A stretch of DNA of 64,000 nucleotides, taken from assembly GCF_900103485.1 (NCBI RefSeq), contig NZ_FNHW01000001.1, positions 593,418 to 657,417 on the forward strand. Reading direction: 5' to 3'. The notes below the pieces were generated by a model. That model searched no databases. It saw only the letters and a list, made by a program, of their open reading frames with translations, and had not been told where the DNA came from. The stretch's first letter is position 1; the number at the start of each line of letters is the position of its first letter. Below, piece by piece: positions 24,986-33,476 of the stretch. The position numbers and the translations under genes are program-made. The DNA is from Fictibacillus solisalsi. GTDB taxonomy: Bacteria; Bacillota; Bacilli; Bacillales; Fictibacillaceae.

Positions 24986-27046
24986 ATGGAGACACAAACC
25001 AAAAAGAAAAAGAATCATCTCCCTTTTCGGCTTAATATCTTATTCATTGCAGTTTTTTTACTTTTTTCAATCTTGATTCTTCGTCTTGGCGTACTTCAAA
25101 TTGTTAATGGTGAGGAAAAGAGGCAGGAATCAGATGCTATTAAAAAGGAAGAAGCAAAGAAAGAGGCGCCTCGCGGGAAAATACTGGACAGGTATCAGCG
25201 TGTTGTTGTGGATAACAAGCCCTACTTCACACTGACCTATACCAAAACGAGCAGCACGAAGCCCGAGGATACCTATAGGGTGGCGAAATGGCTCTCACAG
25301 CACATAAAAGTCGATATCAAAAAAATCCCGGAACGGGACAAAAAGGACTTTTTTATCGTAAAGAACGGGGTTGCAGAACTGCTGAAGGAAAGGCTAACTT
25401 CAGCTGAAATCAAAAAACTGAACAATGAAAAAGAGTATAAGGTGCTGGTTGAGCGAATTACCAAGGAGGATTTACATACACTTACCAAAAAAGATCTGGA
25501 AATACTTGCGATCAAACGGGAAATGGACGCTGGGTATGCCTACTCTGCTTCTCCAGTAAAGAAGAACCTGACCGATCGGGAAATTTCAATCATTTCCGAG
25601 AATCTGAACCAGCTGCCGGGCATTGATATCATGCCGGATGCCGACAGAACCTATCCGTTTGGCGATTCGCTGAAAACGATTTTTGGACGTGTGAAACAGA
25701 TGCCTAAAGAGCAGCAAGAATATTTCGGTGCCATGAATTATGACCGGACAGACCAGGTTGGCGTGAGCGGGCTTGAAGCTCAATATCAGGAAACCTTGAG
25801 AGGGACAAAAGAAAGAAGTATTTATCTTACCAATCCCAAAACAGGAAAAACGCTTGGTGAACCAAAAATCATTCCAGGCAAACGCGGAAAAGATCTGGTA
25901 TTGACCATCGATATGGATCTGCAGGAAAAGATGGAAAAAATTCTGGAAGAAGAAATAAGGAAAGGCAGGGCTGACCGCGGAAATGAAATGATGAAGTCTG
26001 CCTACATCGTTATGATGAACCCGAAAACGGGGGAAGTCTATTCGATTGCCGGGAAAAAGATGGACAAGGATGGAGCATTTGTGAATGATTCGTACGGTGC
26101 CTTGTTCGATGCCTATGAAATGGGTTCAGCCGTCAAGGGTGCAACCGTGTTGACTGGACTTCATAAAGGGGTGATTCATCCCGGGGAATACATCTATGAT
26201 GCGCCTTTGAAATTTGGATCATTGACGAAAAAGTCGCATGCGAATATGGGAAGCATCAATGACTTAACCGCTTTGAAGCGATCATCCAATGTCTATATGT
26301 ACAACATTGTCATGCGCCTCGGAAAATTCAGTTACAGTTCGAAAAGCTTTTATGGTGACAACCGTTATCTTGGGTTTGATGTGATGCGCTATTATTTCAG
26401 CCAATTCGGTCTGGGAGTCAAGACAGGCATTGATTTTCCAAACGAATCTACAGGATATAATGGCGGCTACACCGACCAGCTCGGTAATATGATTGATATG
26501 GGGATCGGTCAGTTTGATACATATACCCCGATCCAGATGGTGCAATATGTATCCACGATTGCGAATGGCGGGTACCGCGTACAGCCAAGGCTTGTTAAGG
26601 AGATTCGTGAGCCTCAAACGGAAAATCATATGGAAGGAAAGCTCGTTAAACGGTTTGAATCAAATGTCCTGAATGAACTGGACATGGATAAAAGCTATAT
26701 CGAAAGGGTGCAGGAGGGATTCTGGGAGGTTTACCATTCGCCTGGAGGCACTGCAACAAAGTACTTTGGTAATAATCCGAAGTACCATAATCCTGCGGGT
26801 AAAACAGGTACCGCACAGGTGAAGAAATATGACAGCAACGGGAATTTTATCGCAGATAAGGATAATTTGACGCTCGTCGGCTATGCGCCGTTCGATAATC
26901 CGGAAATTGCCTATGCGATAATTGTTCCAGACGCATCTCCCTACAGCGGCACACAGGCGGTCAATAAGCACATTGGCCAGCGCGCCCTTGAAACCTATTG
27001 GGAGCTCAAAGAAAAAACAAAGAACACGGAGAAAAACAGCGATTAA
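24986..27046 (+). CDS. pbpA: Class B penicillin-binding protein (PbpA/PbpH-like transpeptidase)
   Basis: 686 residues. A single N-terminal membrane anchor (NILFIAVFLLFSILILRLGV) is followed by the dimerisation domain with PRGKILDRYQR, and a transpeptidase domain with all three motifs: SxxK as YEMGSAVKGATVLTG, SxN as KRSSNVYMYN, KTG as AGKTGTAQVKK. This order and length fit the B. subtilis PbpA/PbpH (PBP2a) elongation-specific enzymes that cross-link lateral wall peptidoglycan. The ATG at 24986 is chosen because GGAGG lies 8 bases upstream; the frame is open 18 codons earlier without a site. Assigning PbpA rather than PbpH is not certain. Confidence 0.85.
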   Translation: METQTKKKKNHLPFRLNILFIAVFLLFSILILRLGVLQIVNGEEKRQESDAIKKEEAKKEAPRGKILDRYQRVVVDNKPYFTLTYTKTSSTKPEDTYRVAKWLSQHIKVDIKKIPERDKKDFFIVKNGVAELLKERLTSAEIKKLNNEKEYKVLVERITKEDLHTLTKKDLEILAIKREMDAGYAYSASPVKKNLTDREISIISENLNQLPGIDIMPDADRTYPFGDSLKTIFGRVKQMPKEQQEYFGAMNYDRTDQVGVSGLEAQYQETLRGTKERSIYLTNPKTGKTLGEPKIIPGKRGKDLVLTIDMDLQEKMEKILEEEIRKGRADRGNEMMKSAYIVMMNPKTGEVYSIAGKKMDKDGAFVNDSYGALFDAYEMGSAVKGATVLTGLHKGVIHPGEYIYDAPLKFGSLTKKSHANMGSINDLTALKRSSNVYMYNIVMRLGKFSYSSKSFYGDNRYLGFDVMRYYFSQFGLGVKTGIDFPNESTGYNGGYTDQLGNMIDMGIGQFDTYTPIQMVQYVSTIANGGYRVQPRLVKEIREPQTENHMEGKLVKRFESNVLNELDMDKSYIERVQEGFWEVYHSPGGTATKYFGNNPKYHNPAGKTGTAQVKKYDSNGNFIADKDNLTLVGYAPFDNPEIAYAIIVPDASPYSGTQAVNKHIGQRALETYWELKEKTKNTEKNSD

Positions 27047-27056
27047 TAACAAAAAG

Positions 27057-27084
27057 AAGCACTGGGCAATCGCTCAGTGCTTTA
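27057..27084 (+). terminator. Intrinsic terminator of the PBP gene
   Basis: AAGCACTGGGC pairs with GCTCAGTGCTT (one G-U) around AATC, then TTT. Confidence 0.75.
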
Positions 27085-27138
27085 AAAATGGGTTTTGGGT
27101 TTTTGGAAAAAGATTTGCGTTAATCGTAGTTCATTAAT

Positions 27139-27171
27139 GCACAAGGAAAAGATCTGCATCTTTTCCTTGTT
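27139..27171 (-). terminator. Intrinsic terminator of the minus-strand yjcZ gene
   Basis: ACAAGGAAAAGAT pairs with ATCTTTTCCTTGT around CTGC, immediately downstream of the minus-strand yjcZ stop. The U tract is poor on this strand. Confidence 0.55.
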
Positions 27172-27177
27172 CGTTTG

Positions 27178-27270
27178 TTAGCAGAACGCACATGCACAGC
27201 CAACGATGATAAGAAGCACGAACAGTACCACGATCAAGGCGAAACCACTGCCACCTACTGCGAATCCCAT
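27178..27270 (-). CDS. yjcZ: YjcZ-family sporulation peptide (copy 1)
   Basis: A 30-residue ORF: MGFAVGGSGF followed by ALIVVLFVLLIIVGCACAFC. Glycine-rich start plus one membrane helix and a cysteine end is the YjcZ/YrvJ-like family known from Bacillus sporulation. AAAGGAGGT lies 7 bases before the ATG. A CATA-type mother-cell -10 lies upstream at 27311-27319. It is nearly identical in its last 20 residues to copy 2 on the opposite strand. Confidence 0.85.
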   Translation of the reverse strand: MGFAVGGSGFALIVVLFVLLIIVGCACAFC

Positions 27271-27310
27271 AGTATTTACCTCCTTTTTAGAAACTCCAAC
27301 ATTTCCCTAA

Positions 27311-27319
27311 CAGTATATG
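27311..27319 (-). promoter_or_regulatory. Candidate sigma-E/sigma-K -10 element for yjcZ copy 1
   Basis: On the minus strand CATATACTG resembles the CATAnnnTA -10 of mother-cell sigma factors. The -35 is not convincing. Confidence 0.3.
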
Positions 27320-27426
27320 GAGTCTTGTCATTTATGTATGGACAAATGCGGATAACGATCAAAAAAAGGGCGAGTTTTGTTTTTAAAAAATAGACTCTTG
27401 CACCGTTTCACAGAGCACGACCGCTT

Positions 27427-27435
27427 CATATGTTA
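27427..27435 (+). promoter_or_regulatory. Candidate sigma-K/sigma-E -10 element for yjcZ copy 2
   Basis: CATATGTTA fits CATAnnnTA exactly, 42 bases upstream of the ATG, with a CAC about 15 bases further upstream as a possible sigma-K -35. Confidence 0.35.
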
Positions 27436-27477
27436 TGGATGTAGATCATTAAATATCTCGAAAGAGGAGGCAACAAA

Positions 27478-27573
27478 ATGTCATTTGGACACGGATGCGG
27501 AAGTGGATTCGCTCTTATTGTGGTGTTGTTCATTTTGTTAATAATCATAGGTTGTGCATGCGCGTTTTGCTAA
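27478..27573 (+). CDS. yjcZ: YjcZ-family sporulation peptide (copy 2)
   Basis: A 31-residue ORF: MSFGHGCGSGF followed by ALIVVLFILLIIIGCACAFC, a single membrane helix of the YjcZ family. AGAGGAGG lies 8 bases before the ATG. It is divergent from copy 1, 207 bases apart, and differs from it mainly in the first ten residues. Terminated by a strong hairpin. Confidence 0.85.
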   Translation: MSFGHGCGSGFALIVVLFILLIIIGCACAFC

Positions 27574-27595
27574 GCCCTAATCAGGCATAAGTCGA

Positions 27596-27634
27596 AAAGA
27601 CCACTCAGATTACTGGATCTGAGTGGTCTTTTTT
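27596..27634 (+). terminator. Intrinsic terminator of yjcZ copy 2
   Basis: AAAAGACCACTCAGAT pairs with ATCTGAGTGGTCTTTT around TACTGG, then TT. Confidence 0.9.
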
Positions 27635-27690
27635 GGGGATTTCCTGTACAGTATATATAGGTATGACAAGCACGCAAAAGGAGAGTTCAC

Positions 27691-28233
27691 ATGCAAAAAT
27701 ACATATGGCTGCTGGCCGCAATTTTCTTTTTCTCAACCGCTTCCAGTGTCTCTGCACACACCGGCCTGGAATCCTCTGATCCGAAAGAGGGCGCTGTAGT
27801 CAAAGAAGATCTTAATAAGATCACGTTAACGTTTGAAACTAAAATCGAAAATTTAAGCACCATGAAAGTAACTAGAGATGGAAAACCGGTAGATATTAAA
27901 ACAACTGTGAACGACAGGGTTTTGATGGGCACTTCACCGGATTCTTTTGAAAACGGAAAGTATAACGTGGACTATAAAATCATTGGTGCTGATGGGCATG
28001 TGATTGAAAAGGGATTTTCTTTTACCGTAGACCAACCAGAAGAGAAGAAAGAAGCGAAAAAACAACCCGAAAAAAGCACTGAAAAAGCACCGGTAACCAA
28101 ACAAAAGGAACAATCAGAACAAAAAGCAGAGAAAGCAGAAAGCAAAACCACTTCATCTGCCCCGGTATTTATCGTTATTGTCGTCATTGTCATTGCCATT
28201 GTGGTATGGCTACTTAAAAGAAAAAAGAAGTAG
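27691..28233 (+). CDS. CopC-domain membrane-anchored protein
   Basis: 180 residues. Signal peptide (MQKYIWLLAAIFFFSTAS...SAHT) whose mature N-terminus begins with His, then a CopC beta-barrel: HTGLESSDPKEGAVVKEDLN, ITLTFETKIENLSTMKV and YNVDYKIIGADGHVIEKGFSF. A long Lys/Glu linker leads to a C-terminal membrane helix (PVFIVIVVIVIAIVVWLL) and basic tail. CopC domains bind copper through the mature N-terminal histidine; here the domain is tethered outside the membrane. There is no CopD in this window, so transport is not established. AAAGGAGAG precedes the ATG. Confidence 0.85.
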   Translation: MQKYIWLLAAIFFFSTASSVSAHTGLESSDPKEGAVVKEDLNKITLTFETKIENLSTMKVTRDGKPVDIKTTVNDRVLMGTSPDSFENGKYNVDYKIIGADGHVIEKGFSFTVDQPEEKKEAKKQPEKSTEKAPVTKQKEQSEQKAEKAESKTTSSAPVFIVIVVIVIAIVVWLLKRKKK

Positions 28234-28255
28234 AATCGCGAAGAGGGGATAAGAT

Positions 28256-28774
28256 ATGAGTGTTGAAGAACATAAAAAAGAATCACCTTCCTCTGTAAGC
28301 TGCAAAGTGATTACAGTGAGTGACACAAGGACAGCGGAAACCGATAAAAGCGGCATCTTAATAAAAGATCAGCTCGTTCAAAATGGACACAAAGTTTCGC
28401 AGTATGCGATTGTAAAAGATGAAGTGGACGAAATTCGGTCCGCTGTTCTTGAAGGCTGCTTAGCAGAAGACGTTGAGGTCATTCTGATCAACGGGGGAAC
28501 TGGAATTGCCAAACGGGATGTAACCATTGAAACGCTGGGACCTCTGTTTACAAAGGAAATACCCGGATATGGAGAATTGTTTCGCATGCTGAGTTATACA
28601 GAAGACATTGGTTCTGCGGCAATTATGAGCAGAGCCGTTGCTGGGGTCATTGATTCCACCGCTGTTTTTGCAATGCCTGGATCATCGGGCGCGGTATCTT
28701 TGGCTATGAAAAAACTCATCCTTCCTGAAATCGGACATGTTCGCAGAGAAATCAATAAAGATTTACCTAAGTAA
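28256..28774 (+). CDS. moaB: Molybdenum cofactor biosynthesis protein MoaB
   Basis: 172 residues of the MogA/MoaB fold: CKVITVSDTRTAETDKSG, LINGGTGIAKRDVTIETL with the substrate-binding TGGTG-like loop (here NGGTG), PGYGELFRMLSYTEDIGSAA and FAMPGSSGAVSLAM. It adenylylates molybdopterin in Moco synthesis. GAGGGGAT precedes the ATG. Other moa genes are absent from this window. It follows the CopC gene by 22 bases and may share its transcript. Confidence 0.9.
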   Translation: MSVEEHKKESPSSVSCKVITVSDTRTAETDKSGILIKDQLVQNGHKVSQYAIVKDEVDEIRSAVLEGCLAEDVEVILINGGTGIAKRDVTIETLGPLFTKEIPGYGELFRMLSYTEDIGSAAIMSRAVAGVIDSTAVFAMPGSSGAVSLAMKKLILPEIGHVRREINKDLPK

Positions 28775-28917
28775 CAGATCCTCTCCTTGTTCCGCCTATC
28801 TCATGTCATAAATGGGTACAGCTGCCAATAAATTAGTTATGCGTGACAGACGCTGAAACTTTTTTTATGGCAGCTACGTATACTATGTTATGAAAACGCT
28901 TTATCGGGAGGTTTCAG

Positions 28918-29091
28918 ATGGGCGGGATATTGCGGAAAGCGATTGAAGAAAGAAAAAAATATTTGATTCAGATGCTTAAAAAGGCCGGGATCAGCAAGGA
29001 GCTGGAATCGCCATTAACCGAACTTGAAGAAGAGTATAAAAGCTGGCTCCATCAACAGGGGACCGTCATAGAACCAGGCAAAAAAGTTTAA
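28918..29091 (+). CDS. FbpA-like Fur-regulated basic protein
   Basis: A 57-residue ORF. The N-terminal half is ILRKAIEERKKYLIQMLKKAG, cut here to its key LRKAIEERKKYLI motif, then LTELEEEYKSW. Both segments match the short FbpA family (LRKAV..K..YLI..L, LSELE.EY) known from the iron-sparing response of B. subtilis. GGGAGG lies 7 bases upstream of the ATG. I did not find a convincing Fur box upstream, so iron control here is unproven. Confidence 0.7.
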   Translation: MGGILRKAIEERKKYLIQMLKKAGISKELESPLTELEEEYKSWLHQQGTVIEPGKKV

Positions 29092-29224
29092 TACGTTCTC
29101 AGTGTGGGAATAAAAGTAAAGCATAAGAGGCCTTCTCAGGGCTTTTTTTGTGTGAAAGAAGATCATGCTTTTTGCTATAGTATATAATGAACAACTGCAA
29201 TTAAGGGTTAAAGGAGATCACAGC

Positions 29225-29638
29225 ATGAACATCGCTTTTTATCTATTGCCTAAAGATGAGGTAAAATTTTTGAATCCTGAATCGACCATTAGGCAGGCTT
29301 TAGAAAAGCTTTCGTATCACAAATATACGTCTGTTCCTCTTGTTTCAGAGGATGGACAATATGTAGGGACCTTAACAGAGGGGGATTTGCTTTGGAAACT
29401 GAAAGAGGCCTTTGACCTTGGTTTCCATGATGTCGTGAAAACAAAGTTAAAGGATGTACCACAGCGGGTGAATAATATTTCGGTTTCTATTAATTCGAAT
29501 ATGGAGGATTTAATCACGCTCGCAACCGACCAAAATTTTATACCTGTAACGGATGATGACGGCCATTTCATTGGTATTATCCGGCGGAGAGATATTATAA
29601 AATATTGTGCACGTGCCATCTGGGATAACAATAATTAA
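29225..29638 (+). CDS. CBS-domain pair protein
   Basis: 137 residues comprising two CBS motifs: residues about 1-65 (YHKYTSVPLVSEDGQYVGTL then TEGDLL) and 75-130 (NFIPVTDDDGHFIGIIRRRD). It is a stand-alone Bateman module, probably binding adenine nucleotides, similar in size to B. subtilis YkuL. AAAGGAGAT precedes the ATG at 29225. Function is unknown beyond ligand binding. Confidence 0.8.
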   Translation: MNIAFYLLPKDEVKFLNPESTIRQALEKLSYHKYTSVPLVSEDGQYVGTLTEGDLLWKLKEAFDLGFHDVVKTKLKDVPQRVNNISVSINSNMEDLITLATDQNFIPVTDDDGHFIGIIRRRDIIKYCARAIWDNNN

Positions 29639-29655
29639 AGAAAAGGTATTGACAA

Positions 29656-29703
29656 TTACTATATTTAGTGTGAAAGTAAGGTGTGAGGAACTAAATATAG
29701 TAT
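29656..29703 (+). promoter_or_regulatory. Two NrdR-box-like sites upstream of the RNR operon
   Basis: ACTATATTTAGT (29658-29669) and its exact reverse complement ACTAAATATAGT (29690-29701) are 32 bp apart, about three helical turns. Both fit the NrdR pattern CwAtATaTwg with one substitution each. A TTGACA at 29649-29654 may be the -35 of the promoter. Repression of ribonucleotide reductase by NrdR is the known role of such paired boxes. Confidence 0.7.
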
Positions 29704-29707
29704 TTAT

Positions 29708-29890
29708 GAAACAACAGGTGTCTGTTAAAGACTTAATAGGGAATCCGGTGCAATTCCGGAGCTGTCCCCGCAACTGTCATGTGGACGAAACGGAGATCCA
29801 CTGTGTAAAGAACGCGCACAAAGCTGTGGCTTTTACATGGGAAGGTCCGGAGTAGGATGAAGCAGTAGCCAGTAGACCTGCCTTTTGTTT
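29708..29890 (+). ncRNA. Cobalamin (B12) riboswitch
   Basis: The aptamer blocks are in order: AGGTGTC, TTAATAGGGAATCCGGTGCA, GCTGTCCCCGCAACTGT, GGGAAGG, GGATGAAGCAGTAGCCAG and the B12 box AGTAGACCTGCC. A terminator follows at 29974-30005. With adenosylcobalamin bound, expression of the downstream B12-independent reductase should be turned off. Confidence 0.95.
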
Positions 29891-29973
29891 CACGGTTTTG
29901 ATTCTTCGGGGAGTGAGAAACAAAAACGGCACCAATCTGCTTTTTTGTTTTTTACATACTACGTGTCGTTTTT

Positions 29974-30005
29974 GGGCTCATCCAATGGATGAGCCTTTTA
30001 TTTTT
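29974..30005 (+). terminator. Terminator of the B12 riboswitch expression platform
   Basis: GGCTCATCC (29975-29983) pairs with GGATGAGCC (29987-29995) around AAT, followed by TTTTATTTTTG, 26 bases before the reductase start. Confidence 0.85.
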
Positions 30006-30030
30006 GTTTGAAAAGAGAGGAGAGCTGTAA

Positions 30031-32298
30031 ATGGCTACAGATATTTCAAGAGTCCAGCAGGTAATTGGTGAACTCCAGGAGATTATAGAGGAATTTCCCC
30101 AGTTGAGGAAGAGAGAAGAATACATAGAAAAAGTCTCCTATTTTGTCCATCAGGAGGATTCCACACAAAAAATGCTGAACATGGGGGTTCTTTATGCCCT
30201 TGAGAATATTTCGATGGAAGAGCCGGACTGGACCTTTGTCGCAGCAAGAATACACTTGAAAAAGTTGTATCGGGAGGCAGCAAAGAACAGAAACAATGAA
30301 ACGGGACAACCTTATGGTTCACTGTATGAACTGATTGAGCAGTTGACTGGGATGGGGATTTACGACAGGAGCCTTCTGCGAACGTATTCCAACGCCGAAA
30401 TCAAAGAGCTTGAGAGCGTAATTGATTCGGATCAGGATCATAAGTTTACCTACATCGGCATTCGGACCCTGGCAGACCGTTATTTGGCCCAATCACATGA
30501 GGGCAGTGTATATGAGCTTCCTCAGGAGCGGTTCATGATCGTTGCGATGACACTGCTCTCCAGGGAGCCGAAAGAAAAGCGCCTGAGCCTGGTTAAAGAA
30601 GCGTACTGGGCGATGTCGAACCTTTACATGACCGTTGCCACACCGACTTTAGCGAACGCAGGAAAGAGCTATGGACAGCTGTCCAGCTGCTTCATTGATA
30701 CGATGGAGGATAGCCTGAGGGGAATCTATGATTCTACAACCGATGCAGCCACTCTTTCCAAAGGGGGCGGGGGAATTGCCGTATATCTCGGTAAAATCAG
30801 AAGCCTAGGTTCCGAGATTAAAGGATTCAAAGGAAATTCCTCAGGAATCATCCCATGGGCAAAATTGCTGAACCAGACCGCCGTCAGCGTAGACCAGCTA
30901 GGCCAGCGAAAGGGAGCGATTGCCATTTACTATAATGTGTTTGGCAAGGATTTGTTTTCATTCCTTGATGCCAAGCTGAACAATGGGGACGAACGACAAC
31001 GGGTGCATGATTTGTTTCTCGGCCTTTGCATCCCGGATTTGTTTATGGAAAAAACAGAAGCCCGGGATGACTGGTATCTGTTTGATCCCTACATGGTTAA
31101 AAAGATAATGGGCTATGAACTGGATGACTATTATGATGAAGTGCCTGGAGAAGGAAGCTTCCGGCAAAAGTACGAGGAATGTGTCCGCGCTGCAGATCAG
31201 GGATATTTTGGTGAAAAGGGGTCCGGCGGCTATGATGTTGTGCCGGCAATCGAGATTTTCAAACGCATTATGAGAAGCCAGCTCGAAACAGGTGTGCCTT
31301 ACATGTTCTACCGGGACACGGTGAATCGTGCCAATCCAAATAAGCACGAAGGGATGATTTACTGCAGCAATCTGTGTACCGAAATTGCGCAAAACGGGTC
31401 AGCCACAACCGTGGAAGAAGAGATTACCGAGGATGGAAAGATTATGATCACCAAACGGCCCGGTGATTATGTAACTTGTAACTTAAGCTCCATTTCTCTT
31501 GCCAGGGCTGTAAAGGCGGATGTACTTGAACGCCTGGTTCCGATTCAGGTGCGAATGCTCGATAATGTGATTGATCTGAACGAAAACCGCATTGAAGTCA
31601 AGCAGGCGGTACTGACCAATCAAAAGTACCGGGCAATCGGACTTGGAACATTTGGGCTTCACCATCTTCTGGCTCTTGAGGGCATACGCTGGGAGTCCGA
31701 GGAGGCTGTTCAATATAACGATGAGTTGTATGAAAAAATCAATTACCTGACCATCAAAGCCAGCAATGAATTAGCGAAAGAAAAGGGTTCCTATCCGGCT
31801 TTTAAAGAGTCTGATTGGGAGACCGGGACTTATTTTGAGCAAAGAGGCTACCAGTCTGAAAAATGGCTGAAGCTGAAGGAAGAGATTCAGACTTCTGGTA
31901 TTCGAAACGCATGGCTGCTGGCGGTTGCTCCGAATGCAACAACAAGCCTGATCGCAAACTCAACCGCTTCTGTGGATCCCATTTTCAAAAAAGAGTACTC
32001 AGAAGAAAAAAAGGATTTTAAAATTCCGGTTACTGCACCTGACCTGACACCCCAGACAAACTGGTATTATAAATCGGCGTATGAGGTGGACCAGCATTTC
32101 AGTATTAAACAAAATGCGGCAAGGCAAAAGCATGTGGACCAATCGATTTCCTTTAACTTTTATGTGAAGAGTACGATCAAGGCAAAAGAGCTGCTGGATC
32201 TTCATATGACCGCCTGGAAATCAGGACTGAAGACCACGTACTATACGCGGTCAACATCCGTTTCAGAACTTGAAGACTGTGAGAGCTGCTCAAGCTAG
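30031..32298 (+). CDS. nrdA: Aerobic ribonucleotide reductase, large (alpha) subunit
   Basis: 755 residues. Alpha-barrel motifs: TPTLANAGKSYGQLSSCFI with the first redox cysteine, SKGGGGIAVYLGKIR, the active-site region RANPNKHEGMIYCSNLCTEI containing the radical cysteine, YVTCNLSSISLARAV with the partner cysteine, and LLAVAPNATTSLIANSTASVDPIF. The C-terminus ends DCESCSS, the swinging C-x-x-C pair. It reduces ribonucleotides to deoxyribonucleotides with the beta subunit 10 bases downstream. It is longer than B. subtilis NrdE and no nrdI is adjacent, so I use nrdA, but the Ia/Ib subclass is uncertain. GAGAGGAGAG precedes the ATG. Confidence 0.92.
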   Translation: MATDISRVQQVIGELQEIIEEFPQLRKREEYIEKVSYFVHQEDSTQKMLNMGVLYALENISMEEPDWTFVAARIHLKKLYREAAKNRNNETGQPYGSLYELIEQLTGMGIYDRSLLRTYSNAEIKELESVIDSDQDHKFTYIGIRTLADRYLAQSHEGSVYELPQERFMIVAMTLLSREPKEKRLSLVKEAYWAMSNLYMTVATPTLANAGKSYGQLSSCFIDTMEDSLRGIYDSTTDAATLSKGGGGIAVYLGKIRSLGSEIKGFKGNSSGIIPWAKLLNQTAVSVDQLGQRKGAIAIYYNVFGKDLFSFLDAKLNNGDERQRVHDLFLGLCIPDLFMEKTEARDDWYLFDPYMVKKIMGYELDDYYDEVPGEGSFRQKYEECVRAADQGYFGEKGSGGYDVVPAIEIFKRIMRSQLETGVPYMFYRDTVNRANPNKHEGMIYCSNLCTEIAQNGSATTVEEEITEDGKIMITKRPGDYVTCNLSSISLARAVKADVLERLVPIQVRMLDNVIDLNENRIEVKQAVLTNQKYRAIGLGTFGLHHLLALEGIRWESEEAVQYNDELYEKINYLTIKASNELAKEKGSYPAFKESDWETGTYFEQRGYQSEKWLKLKEEIQTSGIRNAWLLAVAPNATTSLIANSTASVDPIFKKEYSEEKKDFKIPVTAPDLTPQTNWYYKSAYEVDQHFSIKQNAARQKHVDQSISFNFYVKSTIKAKELLDLHMTAWKSGLKTTYYTRSTSVSELEDCESCSS

Positions 32299-32308
32299 GA
32301 GGATAAGG

Positions 32309-33346
32309 ATGAATACATTAAGCAAACGAAAATTATACGATGTAACCGCCCCAAATGCATCAACGGGAATTCTGAATGGCAGAAGTTCAAACGTACTGAA
32401 CTGGGATGATGTCCGGTACAGTTGGGCTTATCCGATGTACAAGAATATGCTGGCCAATTTTTGGACCCCGTTTGAGATCAATATGTCCGGCGACGTGAAG
32501 CAATATCAGCAGCTTTCCGGCGAGGAGAAGGATACGTTTAACAAAATTATCGGGCTTTTGGCCTTTCTGGACAGCATTCAAACCGATTATTCTTCCAGGG
32601 CTGCCGGCTATCTCACCGATTCAAGCCTTTCGGCGCTGATGACAGTGCTTTCCTTCCAGGAGGTCGTCCATAACCAGTCCTATTCCTATGTGCTTTCAAG
32701 CCTTGTGAATAAGCAGAAGCAGGATGAAATCTTTGAGTACTGGAAGCATGATCAAATACTGCGGGAACGAAATGATTTTATAGCAGAGGGATATACACGG
32801 TTTTCGGAAAATCCGACACCGAGAACCTTTATGGAATCGATTGTCTATGATGTGGTCCTTGAAGGCTTGAATTTTTATACAGGCTTTGCCTTTTTTTACA
32901 ACCTGGCGCGAAACCAAAAAATGATGAGTACGAGCACGATGATTAATTATATTAACCGGGATGAACAGCTTCACGTCCGGCTGTTTTGCCAAATCTTTAA
33001 AGAATTGCTGAAAGAAATACCGGAATTGGACAATGAAGAAACAAAGCGTTTTGTACGGGAAACCTTTAAAAAGGGGGCAGAGCTGGAAATACAATGGGCC
33101 CGATACATCATCGGTGACCGCTTTGCCGGCCTCAACATGCCGGAGCTTGAAGCGTATATTAAATTTATGGCCAACAAAAGAGTGAATGAGCTCGGGGTAG
33201 AACGGCCGTTTCAGGGATTCAGGGAAAATCCGATGAAATGGATCAGAGCGTACGAGCATGTGGACAGCGGCAAGAGTGATTTTTTCGAACAAAAGTCCCG
33301 GCAATATACAAAAGTATCGGATGCAAACGGATTTGACGATCTTTAA
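32309..33346 (+). CDS. nrdB: Aerobic ribonucleotide reductase, small (beta) subunit
   Basis: 345 residues. Di-metal ligands are visible: Asp in LLAFLDSIQTDY, Glu and His in QEVVHNQSYSYV, Glu in VVLEGLNFYTGF, and Glu/His in NRDEQLHVRLF. The radical tyrosine is the Y four residues after the first ligand His (HNQSY), so this is a tyrosyl-radical enzyme. AGGAGGA lies 8 bases before the ATG at 32309; the frame is open 13 codons earlier inside nrdA, without a site. Cotranscribed with nrdA. Confidence 0.92.
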   Translation: MNTLSKRKLYDVTAPNASTGILNGRSSNVLNWDDVRYSWAYPMYKNMLANFWTPFEINMSGDVKQYQQLSGEEKDTFNKIIGLLAFLDSIQTDYSSRAAGYLTDSSLSALMTVLSFQEVVHNQSYSYVLSSLVNKQKQDEIFEYWKHDQILRERNDFIAEGYTRFSENPTPRTFMESIVYDVVLEGLNFYTGFAFFYNLARNQKMMSTSTMINYINRDEQLHVRLFCQIFKELLKEIPELDNEETKRFVRETFKKGAELEIQWARYIIGDRFAGLNMPELEAYIKFMANKRVNELGVERPFQGFRENPMKWIRAYEHVDSGKSDFFEQKSRQYTKVSDANGFDDL

Positions 33347-33407
33347 GCATGATTGATTATTGTTCTCCTGAAAGTAAACATGATAAACTGAATAACGGAG
33401 ATAATGA

Positions 33408-33444
33408 ACTCCTGCAGGGCTTCCTGCAGGAGTCTGTTTTGTTT
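33408..33444 (+). terminator. Intrinsic terminator between nrdB and crcB
   Basis: ACTCCTGCAGG (33408-33418) pairs with CCTGCAGGAGT (33423-33433) around GCTT, then CTGTTTTGTTT. It ends the reductase operon. Confidence 0.85.
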
Positions 33445-33476
33445 AATGAACGCCCATAAAGAAAGGACTGAAGCTT

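Noticed and set aside
28780-28917. Fur box upstream of the FbpA-like gene
   Set aside because: No TGATAATnATTATCA-like match with fewer than four substitutions was seen by eye.
33390-33444. Fluoride (crcB) riboswitch ahead of the crcB pair
   Set aside because: GGAGATAATGAACTCC matches the outer frame of the 5' aptamer half, and the hairpin resembles the usual terminator, but the conserved AAAC-GC segment and the 3' half (CTGAT...CTAC) are absent. I keep only the terminator.
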